This document shows, piece by piece, positions 23,463 to 35,027 of a stretch of 64,000 nucleotides of DNA (the stretch's first letter is position 1; each line of letters opens with the position of its first letter). The notes below the pieces were generated by a model, which was not told where the DNA came from, did not search any database, and was given only the letters and a program-made list of their open reading frames with translations. Source of the DNA: Glebionis coronaria (lineage: Eukaryota > Streptophyta > Magnoliopsida > Asterales > Asteraceae); the NCBI GenBank assembly GCA_025667525.1, contig CM046875.1, positions 435,934,617 through 435,998,616 on the forward strand, written 5' to 3'. The translations under genes were made by a program, and so were the position numbers.

Positions 23463-24978
23463 TTTATATCAATATGATCATATTCATGCCTACTTATTTG
23501 CCCTCTTGAATCCTATTTTGATCAAACGTGTGTTTTATTTTATTTTATTAATAACAATAAAACGTTTTTGACCGTGCGTGATTGACTTGTCCCGTAGGCT
23601 AGAACAAAGGGGATCCTGACTCTGCCAGAGTGTTGATCTGGCTGATCCCTTTACTTTTAGACTAAGCTTTTATGAATTGTGCAAATAAAATTGCTAACGT
23701 GGAGTAGTTGGTTCTCTTTAGAGCTTATATGAGTAACTTGTGGCTTTTCCTCCTAGATTATAACTAGACTAAATAATTGTGTTTTTTTTTCAAGCCTTTA
23801 AACGTTAAAAATTGTGTTGTTATGCAAAAATAAATTCTTATGCAATTTTGATATAGAGTCCTAGTTCAAATTTTTATTTAAATTTGAGTGAAAGCATACT
23901 TTCTTAAATATGAAATAATGTTGTGTGAATAAATACGTTGAAAAAAATCGAATCGAAAAAAAAAATCAAATCAAATCGAAAAAAAAATAATAAAAAATTC
24001 AAAAAAAAGAAAGAAAAAATAAAAAAAAGAAAAATATGAAAAAAAGAAATTGAAAAAAAAGAGTGTTCAATAGAGTTAGAGTCGAATAAATGAATAAGTC
24101 TTTTTGTTGCTTTATTTATAATTGTGAGAAACTTGCTTTTTCTTAAATTTAAATCCGAAGTTGAACTAGAATTCGTCAATTTTGTATAAGAGTTTAGACG
24201 GTATTAGAGAGTGTAGAAGTCAAAGGTCCCGTGAGCTCCGATACTATTCTCGAGGGTGTAAAAAACTAGCCTCCTAAGCTTTGCTAAAGGACAAGCTGAG
24301 AAGAAAGTCGCTACATGGAGTGATCTCTCCTTTGAATCTTCAATCTCTAATTACTGTCGTTGTTTTTCATTAAAGTGTCTTTTATTAGCTTAGCGGTGAT
24401 TTCAAGATCTTTGATTTCAAAATCCCGCCAATCCCGGTACTATTATCCATGGGGTGTCGAAAGCCCGGGCACTTAACCGATGAGGTTGAGACGTTCCGGG
24501 AAGAAAGCCGCTACATGGGAAAGGCCATTTTTGAAACTTAAATCTCGTGATTTTCGGTGAGTCTAATATTCCACTTAGATGATTAGGCAACCATAACAAA
24601 TGTCGATTTGAACGATCAAAACTTTGAAAATGAACACACTTGCCTAGTCTTTTACAATTATAGGAGTAAAAAGTTATATTTACATAGGTTATTAGTATAA
24701 GTAGTGTTATCATTTTGCTATAACGTTTGCACAAGGAATCTTATCTTAGTTGGGAGTAATAAAAAGAGGATGACGATATTTATTCCCTAGAGACACCAGT
24801 TTGCGTGTTTCCCGTTCTATGATCCTTATACCTTGAATAAAAAGTCGAGCATGGCGGGTCACTATGGATTTTTATTTTTTAAGCAATTTCGAATAAAGTG
24901 GTTTTAGAATTGTTTTTTTGGATTTAGCATTTGTGATAGTAGTTGCTTGGTAGCAAGCAACGTTTAAGTGTAGGGGTG

Positions 24979-26537
24979 TGTTAAACACGTAATTATTCAA
25001 GCATTTAGTGAGAAATCCCTTCATTTTTCGTATAATAAATAGCAAAAATGTATTTTTTATGCATATATCGTTTATATTTGCTATTTATTATTGTAGGTAC
25101 GGATATCAAAGAGAATGAGCAAAAACGAAGCAAAAGAGGCAAAAACGAGCACGAGAAATAAAAAGAGCACGGAAAATCGAGTCAAACGGTACCTTCAAAT
25201 TTTTATTGCGCCGACCCGACACCATTTAAATGGGTCGAGCCGACCCAATATTAGTTAAATGGACCAACTCAGTAATACTAACAAGTGCATCCCAGCAACA
25301 ACTAAAAAGCCCAGTCAGCGAAGCCCGTTAAAAATGAAGTAAGATCAGATATTGTTAGCTTATATTCTACGCAGCCTTTCAATGTCAAAAATTGTCATGT
25401 CTCTTATATACTACAACACATATGACATATCTGATCTTTTTCATGTTTTACATTCCATCTTTATATCTTCATTTGATTTTCGTAGGTAGTAGATCTTTAC
25501 TTCTTCACATTGGTATTTTTTATTCCTGTATTTTTCTAGTAGCGTAGTTTTGATACATAGCATAGATCTTGCATTTTTAAAGAACATTCGCTTTTTTATT
25601 TCATGCCTTTCTTTCTCTCATTTTTATTTTCGTAAATTAGATGTAAGTTAGATTAGTGTAATTTTAAATCAGCTTATTCCATTTCAATCTTGTTATAATT
25701 TCTCTTTTATTTATGAAAGTTTGATTTTAGTTTCGAGCAATAAAAGTTTTTTTTACGATTCAAAGATAGGTTTCAGTAGATGTCGTTTAATATTCAGTTG
25801 ACATTTACTTCTTTTTCGAAATATAATTATGTTTCACAGGGTTTGAGATATTGTTCGATTTTGATGCTTTTGGTTGATGTTCTTATTGAATTTGTATCCG
25901 GTTAAAAAAAATGATGTCTAGGTTTTGTTGAAGTTGGTTATTGTTTTTGGTAATTGATGTTTGCACTTTGGTTTAATGTTTCTAACTGAGTAGTATTTTT
26001 TATTAGCAATTTTAGGATATAAAAATGAGTAGTTTTAGGATTTAAAAATGAGCAACTTTTGGTTATTGTTGTTAAACAAAAGAGTGAAACAAATAACAAT
26101 AGTAATAATTAAAAAAATGGAAAAAAATGCCAAAAGAGGGATTCGAACCTTCTACCTAAGTTTCACTCTTTTCTCAATTTACCATTGTGCTAGAAATCCT
26201 TATTGTTGATAACTCCCTTTATTATATTGAAATAGTTAATTCATATTAGGAATATGATTTATTAGTGTAATTAAAAAGTTTACTTAGTTTTTATTAAATT
26301 CAAGTTAGTTAAAAAAATAGTTTTATTTTAAATTGGTTTTATTAGATTTAAATTTTAATTAGTTTTTATAAATTTTAAGATGCTATTTAGTTTATTTTGT
26401 CTTAACTATTTGTTTTGTTCGAACTCAACGTTTCTTCTATATTTTCTATGGTTTTTTATTACGGTGTCTAATCTCTTTCTCTCTTATTCTTGTTAGCATA
26501 TTTTAACGCCATTCTTGTTTCTTAACCGTTTGCTTAT
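24979..26537 (+). repeat. Element J 3' LTR, first part
   Basis: Collinear with the 5' LTR up to ACCGTTTGCTTAT, where K is inserted. It includes the tRNA-like module (26139-26192) on the minus strand. The K target copy is CTTAT at 26533-26537. It continues at 34822. Confidence 0.9.
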
Positions 26538-27627
26538 TGATGAGACTGCAATTATACATTGTCTCATCGTCCAAATCGGGCTTAAAATGCATTAAATATC
26601 ATTCAAACTGCCAAATATATGCTCGTGTTTGTTGCTTGTGTATTTTAGGTACGGATATTGAGGAAATGACAAAAAGATCACAAGAATCAATCAAAAACGA
26701 ACACGGGAAACGAAGCCGCACAAAGAACCAAGCCCTAATGAAGAATTTTCCAAAAAGACCTTAAAGTTTGAAGATTGTATAAGAATGGTCCCTGAAGAAT
26801 TGAAGACTTGTCAATTTATACCCTTGCAAATCTCAATTATTGCATTTGGGTCCCTAAATTATCAAGAATTTACAAGAGAAGTCCTTGGAGAATGAAGAAA
26901 TTGCATTTAAAGCCCTTGTTTAAAGTTGTGACAACTCTTGTGCCATATTTGACAAGTGTGGCAAACTTATTTACAAAGGATTAGAAGTTGCTAGCTGTTT
27001 ATTTCAAAGTGAACAAAACAAAGGAGTGGGGGGACTGTTTTTGCCAGACAATCAAACTCACCACCACCAATCATCCAGCCACATCACCTCCACCAACCAA
27101 TAGCAACACACCACCTCACCCTCCACCTCACACGTCAGATCCCACTCACCCACATTATTTATTAAGTCTGATTAAATTAATTTTTGGAGGTAAACACGTA
27201 TTCAAATGGATAATCAGATTAAACCACCACCTGCTTCCCCCTTAATCACAAAGAACCCTAAATCCTAATTACCCAATTCAAAGGGTTTTCTCCCCATAAC
27301 TTCCAGAATAGTAATTCATCTCCTCCTAACCAATTCCCACTCCCCAAAAACAAGTCACCCTCACTCCTATGGCCTACCCACATGCTCCCTGCTCATGTTT
27401 TTGCAAGAGTCCAAGAGTGTACAGCAAAATCAACGTCCTACAATGATTTCGTACTCCCAAAGGACTCCTTTAACAACCAGGATCACTCCAAGCCAGCTTG
27501 CACATCACAATCATCACGTGAAGAACAAATTGACCAAGATTCCTCACAAGACTCAAGGGTAGTTTAGGAAAATCAGTAGCAACTAGGGTTTTTAGTTTTC
27601 AGTATTCTAGACTCTTCTTGTAGCCAT

Positions 27628-27635
27628 TATATAAG
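27628..27635 (+). promoter_or_regulatory. Element K 5' LTR TATA box
   Basis: TATATAAG, 108 bp downstream of a G-box CACGTG. The position agrees with A and E. Confidence 0.6.
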
Positions 27636-28109
27636 GCAACTTAGCGTTTAATTTCACTTGTTCCTGATTTTTCCTTTGGTCACAATCTTGTAAAACCCGT
27701 TTTGTTAATGAATGAAACTTGGTAAAGTATTGATGATGAAAAATCCAGGCTCCATTTTACTTACTGCTGTTTGATTGTGTGATTGAAAGCTAAGCTGAGT
27801 TCCATTTATCATTTGTTTTTGAGTTTTCAAAAATCAGTCTTGTTTTCAAGTTTCTGAAAAAGGGTGATTTTTGGTAAAATCTTGTCCAAAAACGTGTTTT
27901 CCAAGTGTGAAGTTGGATTTTTTAAGTGTTTTGAAAGAAGATTATTTGAGAAGTTTTATCTGAGAAGTTTGTGAAAAGGTTTAAAAAGTTTCAAAAATCA
28001 GAAAATTGGATATTGTGTTTGTTCATTGTTCTTAGTAGGAAGCTTATTAGGAGCTTGTTGTCCAAGGTTCAGCACAAGCCCGAGCTTGTGGGAGATGGCT
28101 ATGCAGTCA

Positions 28110-28140
28110 TTGTGGGACCTGGATGTGGGTCCCACAAGGT
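28110..28140 (+). promoter_or_regulatory. LTR leader hairpin and donor-like GT, element K
   Basis: TTGTGGGACC pairs perfectly with GGTCCCACAA across an 8-nt loop. AGGTA follows, with GT at 28139-28140. The 3' LTR copy is at 32945-32975. Confidence 0.45.
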
Positions 28141-29971
28141 AAAACCCTTGTTAACTCATTTTCAGTTTTCAAGTTTATGATTTATGAGATTATGTGATTT
28201 TGCATGAAAATTGTTCAAGTGTTGATTTTAAGGTTTGATTATGTTCATTTTAGGATTATATGCATGTTAGAAGTATTTATAATCAGTTTGAATAGAGTTT
28301 AAATTGACTTGGTTTGAAAAAATTAAGTTTCTGAAAATTAAGGGGTGTTTGGATTAGGGTTTAAACTTAGTTAAATAGCACAAATCTTGTTCAAAAACCT
28401 GTTTAAAGCACTTCTTAGGTGGTTAGTATGTGACATATGTGTTAGGTTTTCAGTTTGGTAGAGTTTTAAGCACATTTGCATGCTAAAAAGTTGGTTATTA
28501 TAGCACATATTCAGTCAATCCACTTTACTGCCTGTTTTGTGATTTTTGTGCCATCAACTCTTGGTAAATGCTAGATATAAGGTCCATCTAGGGATTTAGA
28601 TTGCTTATATGCTAGTTGGTTGGATTGTGTGCAAGATTTGAGGCTTTGAAATTCGTGTTTGTGCATGTAACAAGTTACCATTCATCAATAACAGGTTAAG
28701 CTTCATCAGTAACCATTTTTGCCAATTTGTGCTTGATTTTGTGAAAGACTTGTGTGCTTTTTGTGTTTACTTAGACTCCCCACAACCCAACTGGTGTGGG
28801 GGTGCCTTGTTGTTCAAAGAAAACCAAGTCACATAGCTTTCCTAAGCTATTTGGTCAACTGACCAAGTTTTTGCACTAGCAGTGGGAAGAAAGTTCCCCC
28901 TGCTAATACACAAGTTAACCCTGCTATACAAAAGGACAAAACTTGTCACAAGTCACTATCAGAAAGTTGTTATTTTGTCTTTAGTGCCCAAAAATGAGAA
29001 TTAGGTCTTGAAACTAGTTTTGTTATTTTTCTAATTTAATTTTTGATTTTTTTTTTTATTACTGTTCATTTAGTATTTTTTAGGATTAATAGCCATTTTT
29101 AATTAACTTTTAAGTTTCTGTTTTTGTCTTGTAGTGACAAAAACAATTATTTTTCAGTTTTAAGATTTTTCATAGATTAAGGAAAAGATTTTAAGATTTT
29201 TAGTTAAAAAAATTTTTACTGTTCACTTTTTAATTATTTTTTATAATTAAATTAGCTTAATTAGGGTTTTAATTGTTAACTGTTTTGTCTTCTAGTGAAA
29301 ATTTTATAGTTTTCAAACTTTTTCATTTTTCTACTGTTCATTAGAGTAATTTAGGATTTTTAAAAGTGTCAAATTATTTTAGGCATTATTTTATTATTTT
29401 TTATAATTATTTTAGTTTAAAAATAGTTTTTAGTGTTTTAAAAATAGAAAAATAGTTTTTAAAATTTAAAAAAAAAATACTTTTTAGTCTTTAGATAATA
29501 TAAGTAAGTTATTTGTTCAATAAAATAATATTTTGGACATTCTGATTAATTATATTTAATTTTAGGGCTTTAATTAGCATTTAAAATTGAATATTTAATT
29601 AATAAAAGGTTTTAAAATATTTTTATTGGATTTTTATACTTATTTATATTATTTTAGACTTAGTTTAACTTTTAATTAATTTTTAGGTTTAGAATTTTTA
29701 ATTTTGGTAGTTTTTACGGTTTTACGTGTACGCCTTTTTCGTCTTAGTTAAATCCATCTTCGTAACCGTCAATCTCTTCTAATCTCATTTCTATTTTTCT
29801 TTCTCAAAAGTATAATCACAAAGTTAATCATCTCTTAACACAACGCACTTGCCTCCTTGGGAAACGAACTTGAACTTATTTGGTCATTAGTGCTCGGTTT
29901 TCCTAAACCGACACTTAATACTTGCCACTTTTGCACTCTTTTCCTAAAGAGTAGTAAAATCACTACAATCA

Positions 29972-31371
29972 TTTGGGGTGAATAGATACTTGCCTTGCCA
30001 AACCTTCACGCTTTCCAAAGTTTAGCTTTTTGTTTATCGTTTTTAGTGCAAAATAAGGCTAAAAATGGCCAAATTTTAAAATTTTTCTCATATTTTATAA
30101 GTGTTTGAAGACACGAATGTAGATTTTCCGATGGCAAGAATAAGAGTAATTTTTGACTCGACCGTGCGTGTTGAGCACTTAGCTTTGATTCCTTAACTAC
30201 ACATTAGGCTAAGTCTCTTAAATGAGGACGAGAAATGATAGAGTTAATTATAAGTTACTATGCTAAACGTAGAGTACTCGTATTCTTTCAAAAACTCATG
30301 TGTTCTCGTTGTTTGCTTATTCTCCCTTCGCTTGTAAATATTTTTTGCTTAATAAATATTGACTTAGCGGTTTAGCTAGGATTGTTGGGTTTCTAGTCTT
30401 TTCTAGTAGCTTCCGTGTAATTAAATTGGGAAGACATTAAGGTATCGCCAGCGTCACGGTTTTGAAGTATTGGCACCCGAATAATCGAAAGCTTCACCCA
30501 ATAATAAGATTTCAAGTGCTCACCTAAATCTAGCAAACAATTTGAAGCCCCACAAGGCCGAAAAATCTATACAAAATTGAAAGTGAATCAAGCCTTAATC
30601 TTCGAAGCTTTAAAGATCCAAAATTCGCTTTAGCGTGAGGATATACGTCTTTGGCTAATAAAACCACCGATGAGGCGGATAATAAAAGGCAAGGCAAGAC
30701 CGAAGTCATAATAAAAGCTTCATGGCGAAGTTGAATAAAAGATGGAGGTAAACCAAAGATAATAAGGCCCTTCCGTTAGGGGGCATATAAAAGTCTTGGT
30801 AATAAGTATCATGTTCAAAACCGTTATAAAACCGTGTTTATCGATCCTTCTTGTTGACTTAATTTTTTGACATCGTTGTCTATTAGGAGGGGCTATTGAT
30901 TTGATGGTCTTAGTTACACCGTTAGGACTCTATTTTTAGACCTAAATCTCTATTATCACATAAGTCAAACAATGTATCCTCATGAAACATTCAAGATAAC
31001 ATAAAATATAAGAGATACAACTTAGGAATAATGGGAGGATAAGTACGTGATTAGGGCATATGAGTAGTGTTAGCATTACTAACTTATAATGACAATGATC
31101 TCGTTGCACGCTTGGCATGGAATTGGGGTGAAAATCGAGGACGACGAAATTATTTCTAACGAAGCATTCACGTGTTCTTATTCTATGAACCTAAACGTCC
31201 CATTTTGCGATGAAAATCATACATTATGTCTATAACACAGTAGTAGTAGCAATAGTAGTAGTCTAGCTAGTCTATCATTCAATAAAAGTGAATAAAAATG
31301 AATTTTGGAGATGCTACGATACTTTATTCTAGCATTGCGTGAGGGCACGACAATGGTTTAGTATGGGGGAG
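29972..31371 (+). other. Element K residual internal region
   Basis: 1400 bp of 3' untranslated sequence, almost identical to 55612-57003 of element E, with no supported ORF. It ends in the PPT TAGTATGGGGGAG just before the 3' LTR. Confidence 0.8.
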
Positions 31372-34300
31372 TGATGAGACTGCAATTATACATAGTCTCA
31401 TCGTCCAAATTGGGCTTAAAATGCATTAAATATCATTCAAACTGCCAAATATATGCTCGTGTTTGTTGCTTGTGTATTTTAGGTACGGATATTGAGGAAA
31501 TGACAAAAAGATCACAAGAATCAATCAAAAACGAACACGGGAAACGAAGCCGCACAATGAACCAAGCCCTAATGAAGAATTTTCCAAAAAGACCTTGAAG
31601 TTTGAAGATTGTACAAGAATGGTCCCTAAATAATTGAAGACTTGTCAATTTATACCCTTGCAAATCTCAATTATTGCATTTGGGTCCCTAAATTATCAAG
31701 AATTTACAAGAGAAGTCCTTGGAGAATGAAGAAATTACATTTAAAGCCCTTGTTTAAAGTTGTGACAACTCTTGTGCCATATTTGACAAGTGTGGCAAAC
31801 TTATTTACAAAGGATTGGAAGTTGTTAGTTGTTTATTTCAAAGTGAACAAAACAAAGGAGTGGGGCGACTGTTTTTGCCAGACAATCAAACTCACCACCA
31901 CCAATCATCCAGCCACATCACCTCCACCAACCAATAGCAACACACCACCTCACCCTCCACCTCACACGTCAGATCCCACTCACCCACATTATTTATTAAG
32001 TCTGATTAACTTAATTTTTGGAGGTAAACACGTATTCAAATGGATAATCAGATTAAACCACCACCTGCTTCCCCCTTAATCACAAAGAACCCTAAATCCT
32101 AATTACCCAAATTCAAAGGGTTTTCTCCCCATAACTTCCAGAATAGTAATTCATCTCCTCCTAACCAATTCCCACTCCCCAAAAACAAGTCACCCTCACT
32201 CCTATGGCCTACCCACATGCTCCCTGCTCAAGTTTTTGCAAGAGTCCAAGAGTGTACAGCAAAATCAACGTCCCACAATGATTTCGTGCTCCCAAAGGAC
32301 TCCTTTAACAACCAGGATCACTCCAAGCCAGCTTGCACATCACAATCATCACGTGAAGAACAAATTGACCAAGATTCCTCATAAGACTCAAGGGTAGTTT
32401 AGGAAAATCAGTAGTAACTAGGGTTTTTAGTTTTCAGTATTCTAGACTCTTCTTGTAGCCATTATATAAGGAAACTTAGCGTTTCATTTCACTTGTTCCT
32501 GATTTTTCCTTTGGTCACAATCTTGTAAAACCCGTTTTGTTAATGAATGAAACTTGGTAAAGTATTGATGATGAAAAATCCAGGCTCTATTTTACTTACT
32601 GCTGTTTGATTGTGTGATTGAAAGCTAAGCTGAGTTCCATTTATCATTTGTTTTTGAGTTTTCAAAAATCAGTCTTGTTTTCAAGTTTCTGAAAAAGGGT
32701 GATTTTTGGTAAAATCTTGTCCAAAAACGTGTTTTCCAAGTGTGAAGTTGGATTTTTTAAGTGTTTTGAAAGAAGATTATTTGAGAAGTATTATCTAAGA
32801 AGTTTGTGAAAAGGTTTAAAAAGTTTCAAAAATCAGAAAATTGGATATTGTGTTTGTTCATTGTTCTTAGCAGGAAGCTTATTAGGAGCTTATTGTCCAA
32901 GGTTCAGCACAAGCCCGAGCTTGTGGGAGATGGCTATGCAGCCATTGTGGGACCTGGATGTGGGTCCCACAAGGTAAAACCCTTGTTAACTCATTTTCAT
33001 TTTTCAAGTTTATGATTTATGAGATTATGTGATTTTGCATGAAAGTTGTTCAAGTGTTGATTTTAAGGTTTGATTATGTTCATTTTAGGATTATATGCAT
33101 GTTAGAAGTATTTATAATCAGTTTGAATAGAGTTTAAATTGACTTGGTTTGAAAAAATTAAGTTTCTGAAAATTAAGGGGTGTTTGGATTAGGGTTTAAA
33201 CTTAGTTAAATAGCACAAATCTTGTTCAAAAACCTGTTTAAAGCACTTCTTAGGTGGTTATTATGTGACATATGTGTTAGGTTTGCAGTTTGGTAGAGTT
33301 TTAAGCACATTTGCATGCTAAAAAGTTGGTTATTATAGCACATATTCAGTCAATCCACTTTACTGCCTGTTTTTTATTTTTGTGCCATCAACTCTTGGTA
33401 AATGCTAGATATAAGGTCCATCTAGGGATTTAGATTGCTTATATGCTAGTTGGTTGGATTGTGTGCAAGATTTGAGGCTTTGAAGTTCGTGTTTGTGCAT
33501 GTAACAAGTTACCATTCGTCAGTAACAGGTTAAGCTTCATCAGTAACCATTTTTGCCAATTTGTGCTTGATTTTGTGAAAGACTTGTGTGCTTTTTATGT
33601 TTACTTAGACTCCCCACAACCCAACTGGTGTGGGGGTGCCTTGTTGTTCAAAGAAAACCAAGTCACATAGCTTTCCTAAGCTATTTGGTCAACTGACCAA
33701 GTTTTTGCACTAGCAGTGGGAAAAAAGTTCCCCCTGCTAATACACAAGTTAACCCTGCTATACAAAAGGACAAAACGTGTCACAAGTCACTATCAGAAAG
33801 TTGTTATTTTGTCTTTAGTGCCCAAAAATGAGAATTAGGTCTTGAAACTAGTTTTGTTATTTTTCTAATTTAATTTTTGATTTTTCTGTTTAATTATTTT
33901 TTTTATTACTGCTCATTTAGTATTTTTTAGGATTAATAGCCATTTTTAATTAACTTTTAAGTTTCTGTTTTTGTCTTGTAGTGACGAAAACAATTATTTT
34001 TCAGTTTTAAGATTTTTCATAGATTAAGGAAAAGATTTTAAGATTTTTAGTTAAAAAAGTTTTTACTGTTCACTTTTTAATTATTTTTTATAATTAAATT
34101 AGCTTAATTAGGGTTTTAATTGTTAACTGTTTTGTCTTCTAGTGAAAAATTTTATAGTTTTCAAACTTTTTCATTTTTCTACTGTTCATTAGAGTAATTT
34201 AGGATTTTTAAAAGTGTCAAATTATTTTTTGCATTATTTTATTATTTTTTATAATTATTTTAGTTTAAAAATAGTTTTTAGTGTTTTAAAAATGGAAAAA

Positions 34301-34816
34301 TAGTTTTTAAAATTTAAAAAAATACTTTTTAGTCTTTAGATAATATAAGTAAGTTATTTGTTCAATAAAATAATATTTTGGACATTTTGATTAATTATAT
34401 TTAATTTTAGGGCTTTAATTAGCATTTAAAATTGAATATTTAATTAATAAAAGGTTTTAAAATATTTTTATTGGATTTTTATACTTATTTATATTATTTT
34501 AGACTTAGTTTAACTTTTAATTAATTTTTAGGTTTAAAATTTTTAATTTTGGTAGTTTTTACGGTTTTACGTGTACGCCTTTTTCGTCTTAGTTAAATCC
34601 GTCTTCCTAACCGTCAATCTCTTCTAATCTCATTTCTATTTTTCTTTCTCAAAAGTATAATCACAAATTTAATCATCTCTTAACACAACGCACTTGCCTC
34701 CTTGGGAAACGAACTTGAACTTATTTGGTCATTAGTGCTCGGTTTTCCTAAACCGACACTTAATACTTGCCACTTTTGCACTCTTTTCCTAAAGAGTAGT
34801 AAAATCACTACAATCA
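31372..34816 (+). repeat. Element K 3' LTR (3445 bp)
   Basis: Differs from the 5' LTR by scattered substitutions and small indels, including about 11 extra bases near 33885-33895. The terminal hairpin is one pair longer here (GATGAGACT with AGTCTCATC, 31373-31402). Confidence 0.9.
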
Positions 34817-34821
34817 CTTAT

Positions 34822-35022
34822 CCCGTAGTTTAATGAGTTTAATTAGGATTTCTTCCTTGCTTCCCTTTAGATTAGAATTATCCTTAGTTTTAATCATTTA
34901 GTTTAGATATAAAAATAAAAACACATTTATTCGAGCATCAAACTTGAGACATAAACGTGGATTTCCATTCACACTTCGCCAGAACTACGATAACCTCCGG
35001 GTGTACGAAAATGACTCAATCA
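34822..35022 (+). repeat. Element J 3' LTR, last part
   Basis: Completes the J LTR after K and ends GACTCAATCA. The duplication AGTAT follows at 35023-35027. Confidence 0.88.
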
Positions 35023-35027
35023 AGTAT

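Larger units (their letters stand above)
23026..24978 (+). other. Element J 3' untranslated region
   Basis: Holds the post-ORF stem-loop (23062-23081), three internal PPT-like repeats with a hairpin (23150-23462), an A-rich tract on the plus strand (about 23938-24062) and the terminal PPT AAGTGTAGGGGTG (24966-24978). No supported ORF. Confidence 0.65.
26538..29971 (+). repeat. Element K 5' LTR (3434 bp)
   Basis: Starts TGATGAGACTGC, ends CTACAATCA. Terminal hairpin GATGAGAC (26539-26546) with GTCTCATC (26561-26568). G-box CACGTG at 27515-27520, TATATAAG at 27628-27635. Leader hairpin 28110-28137 followed by AAGGTA, and a second hairpin at 28778-28801. No tRNA-like module was found. The 3' part is T-rich. 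It is nearly identical to the 3' LTR. Confidence 0.9.
26538..34816 (+). mobile_element. Element K: internally deleted Athila with two LTRs
   Basis: LTRs 26538-29971 and 31372-34816 flank only 1400 bp. CTTAT duplications lie at 26533-26537 and 34817-34821, and the J 5' LTR shows the uncut site CTTATCCCG near 20880. The internal part lacks PBS, leader, gag and pol. It begins with TTTGGGGTGAATAG, joining the start of a PBS context to the internal PPT region. The rest matches the 3' region of element E closely. Confidence 0.92.
19322..35022 (+). mobile_element. Element J: non-autonomous Athila-like retrotransposon, split by K
   Basis: 5' LTR 19322-21084, PBS 21087, Cys-rich ORF from 21558, 3' region, PPT at 24966-24978, 3' LTR 24979-26537 plus 34822-35022. 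Both flanks carry AGTAT. The uninterrupted target is visible in the tandem copy of I near 17465. LTRs are 1763 and 1760 bp, the internal part about 3.9 kb. No gag-pol. Confidence 0.92.

Noticed and set aside
27245..27265. Telomere-like CCCTAAA
   Set aside because: A single copy within LTR sequence, no array.
31642..32079. 145-codon ORF in the K 3' LTR
   Set aside because: The same sequence in the K 5' LTR is interrupted, and the product is Pro/Thr/His-rich without a domain. It is LTR sequence, not a gene.
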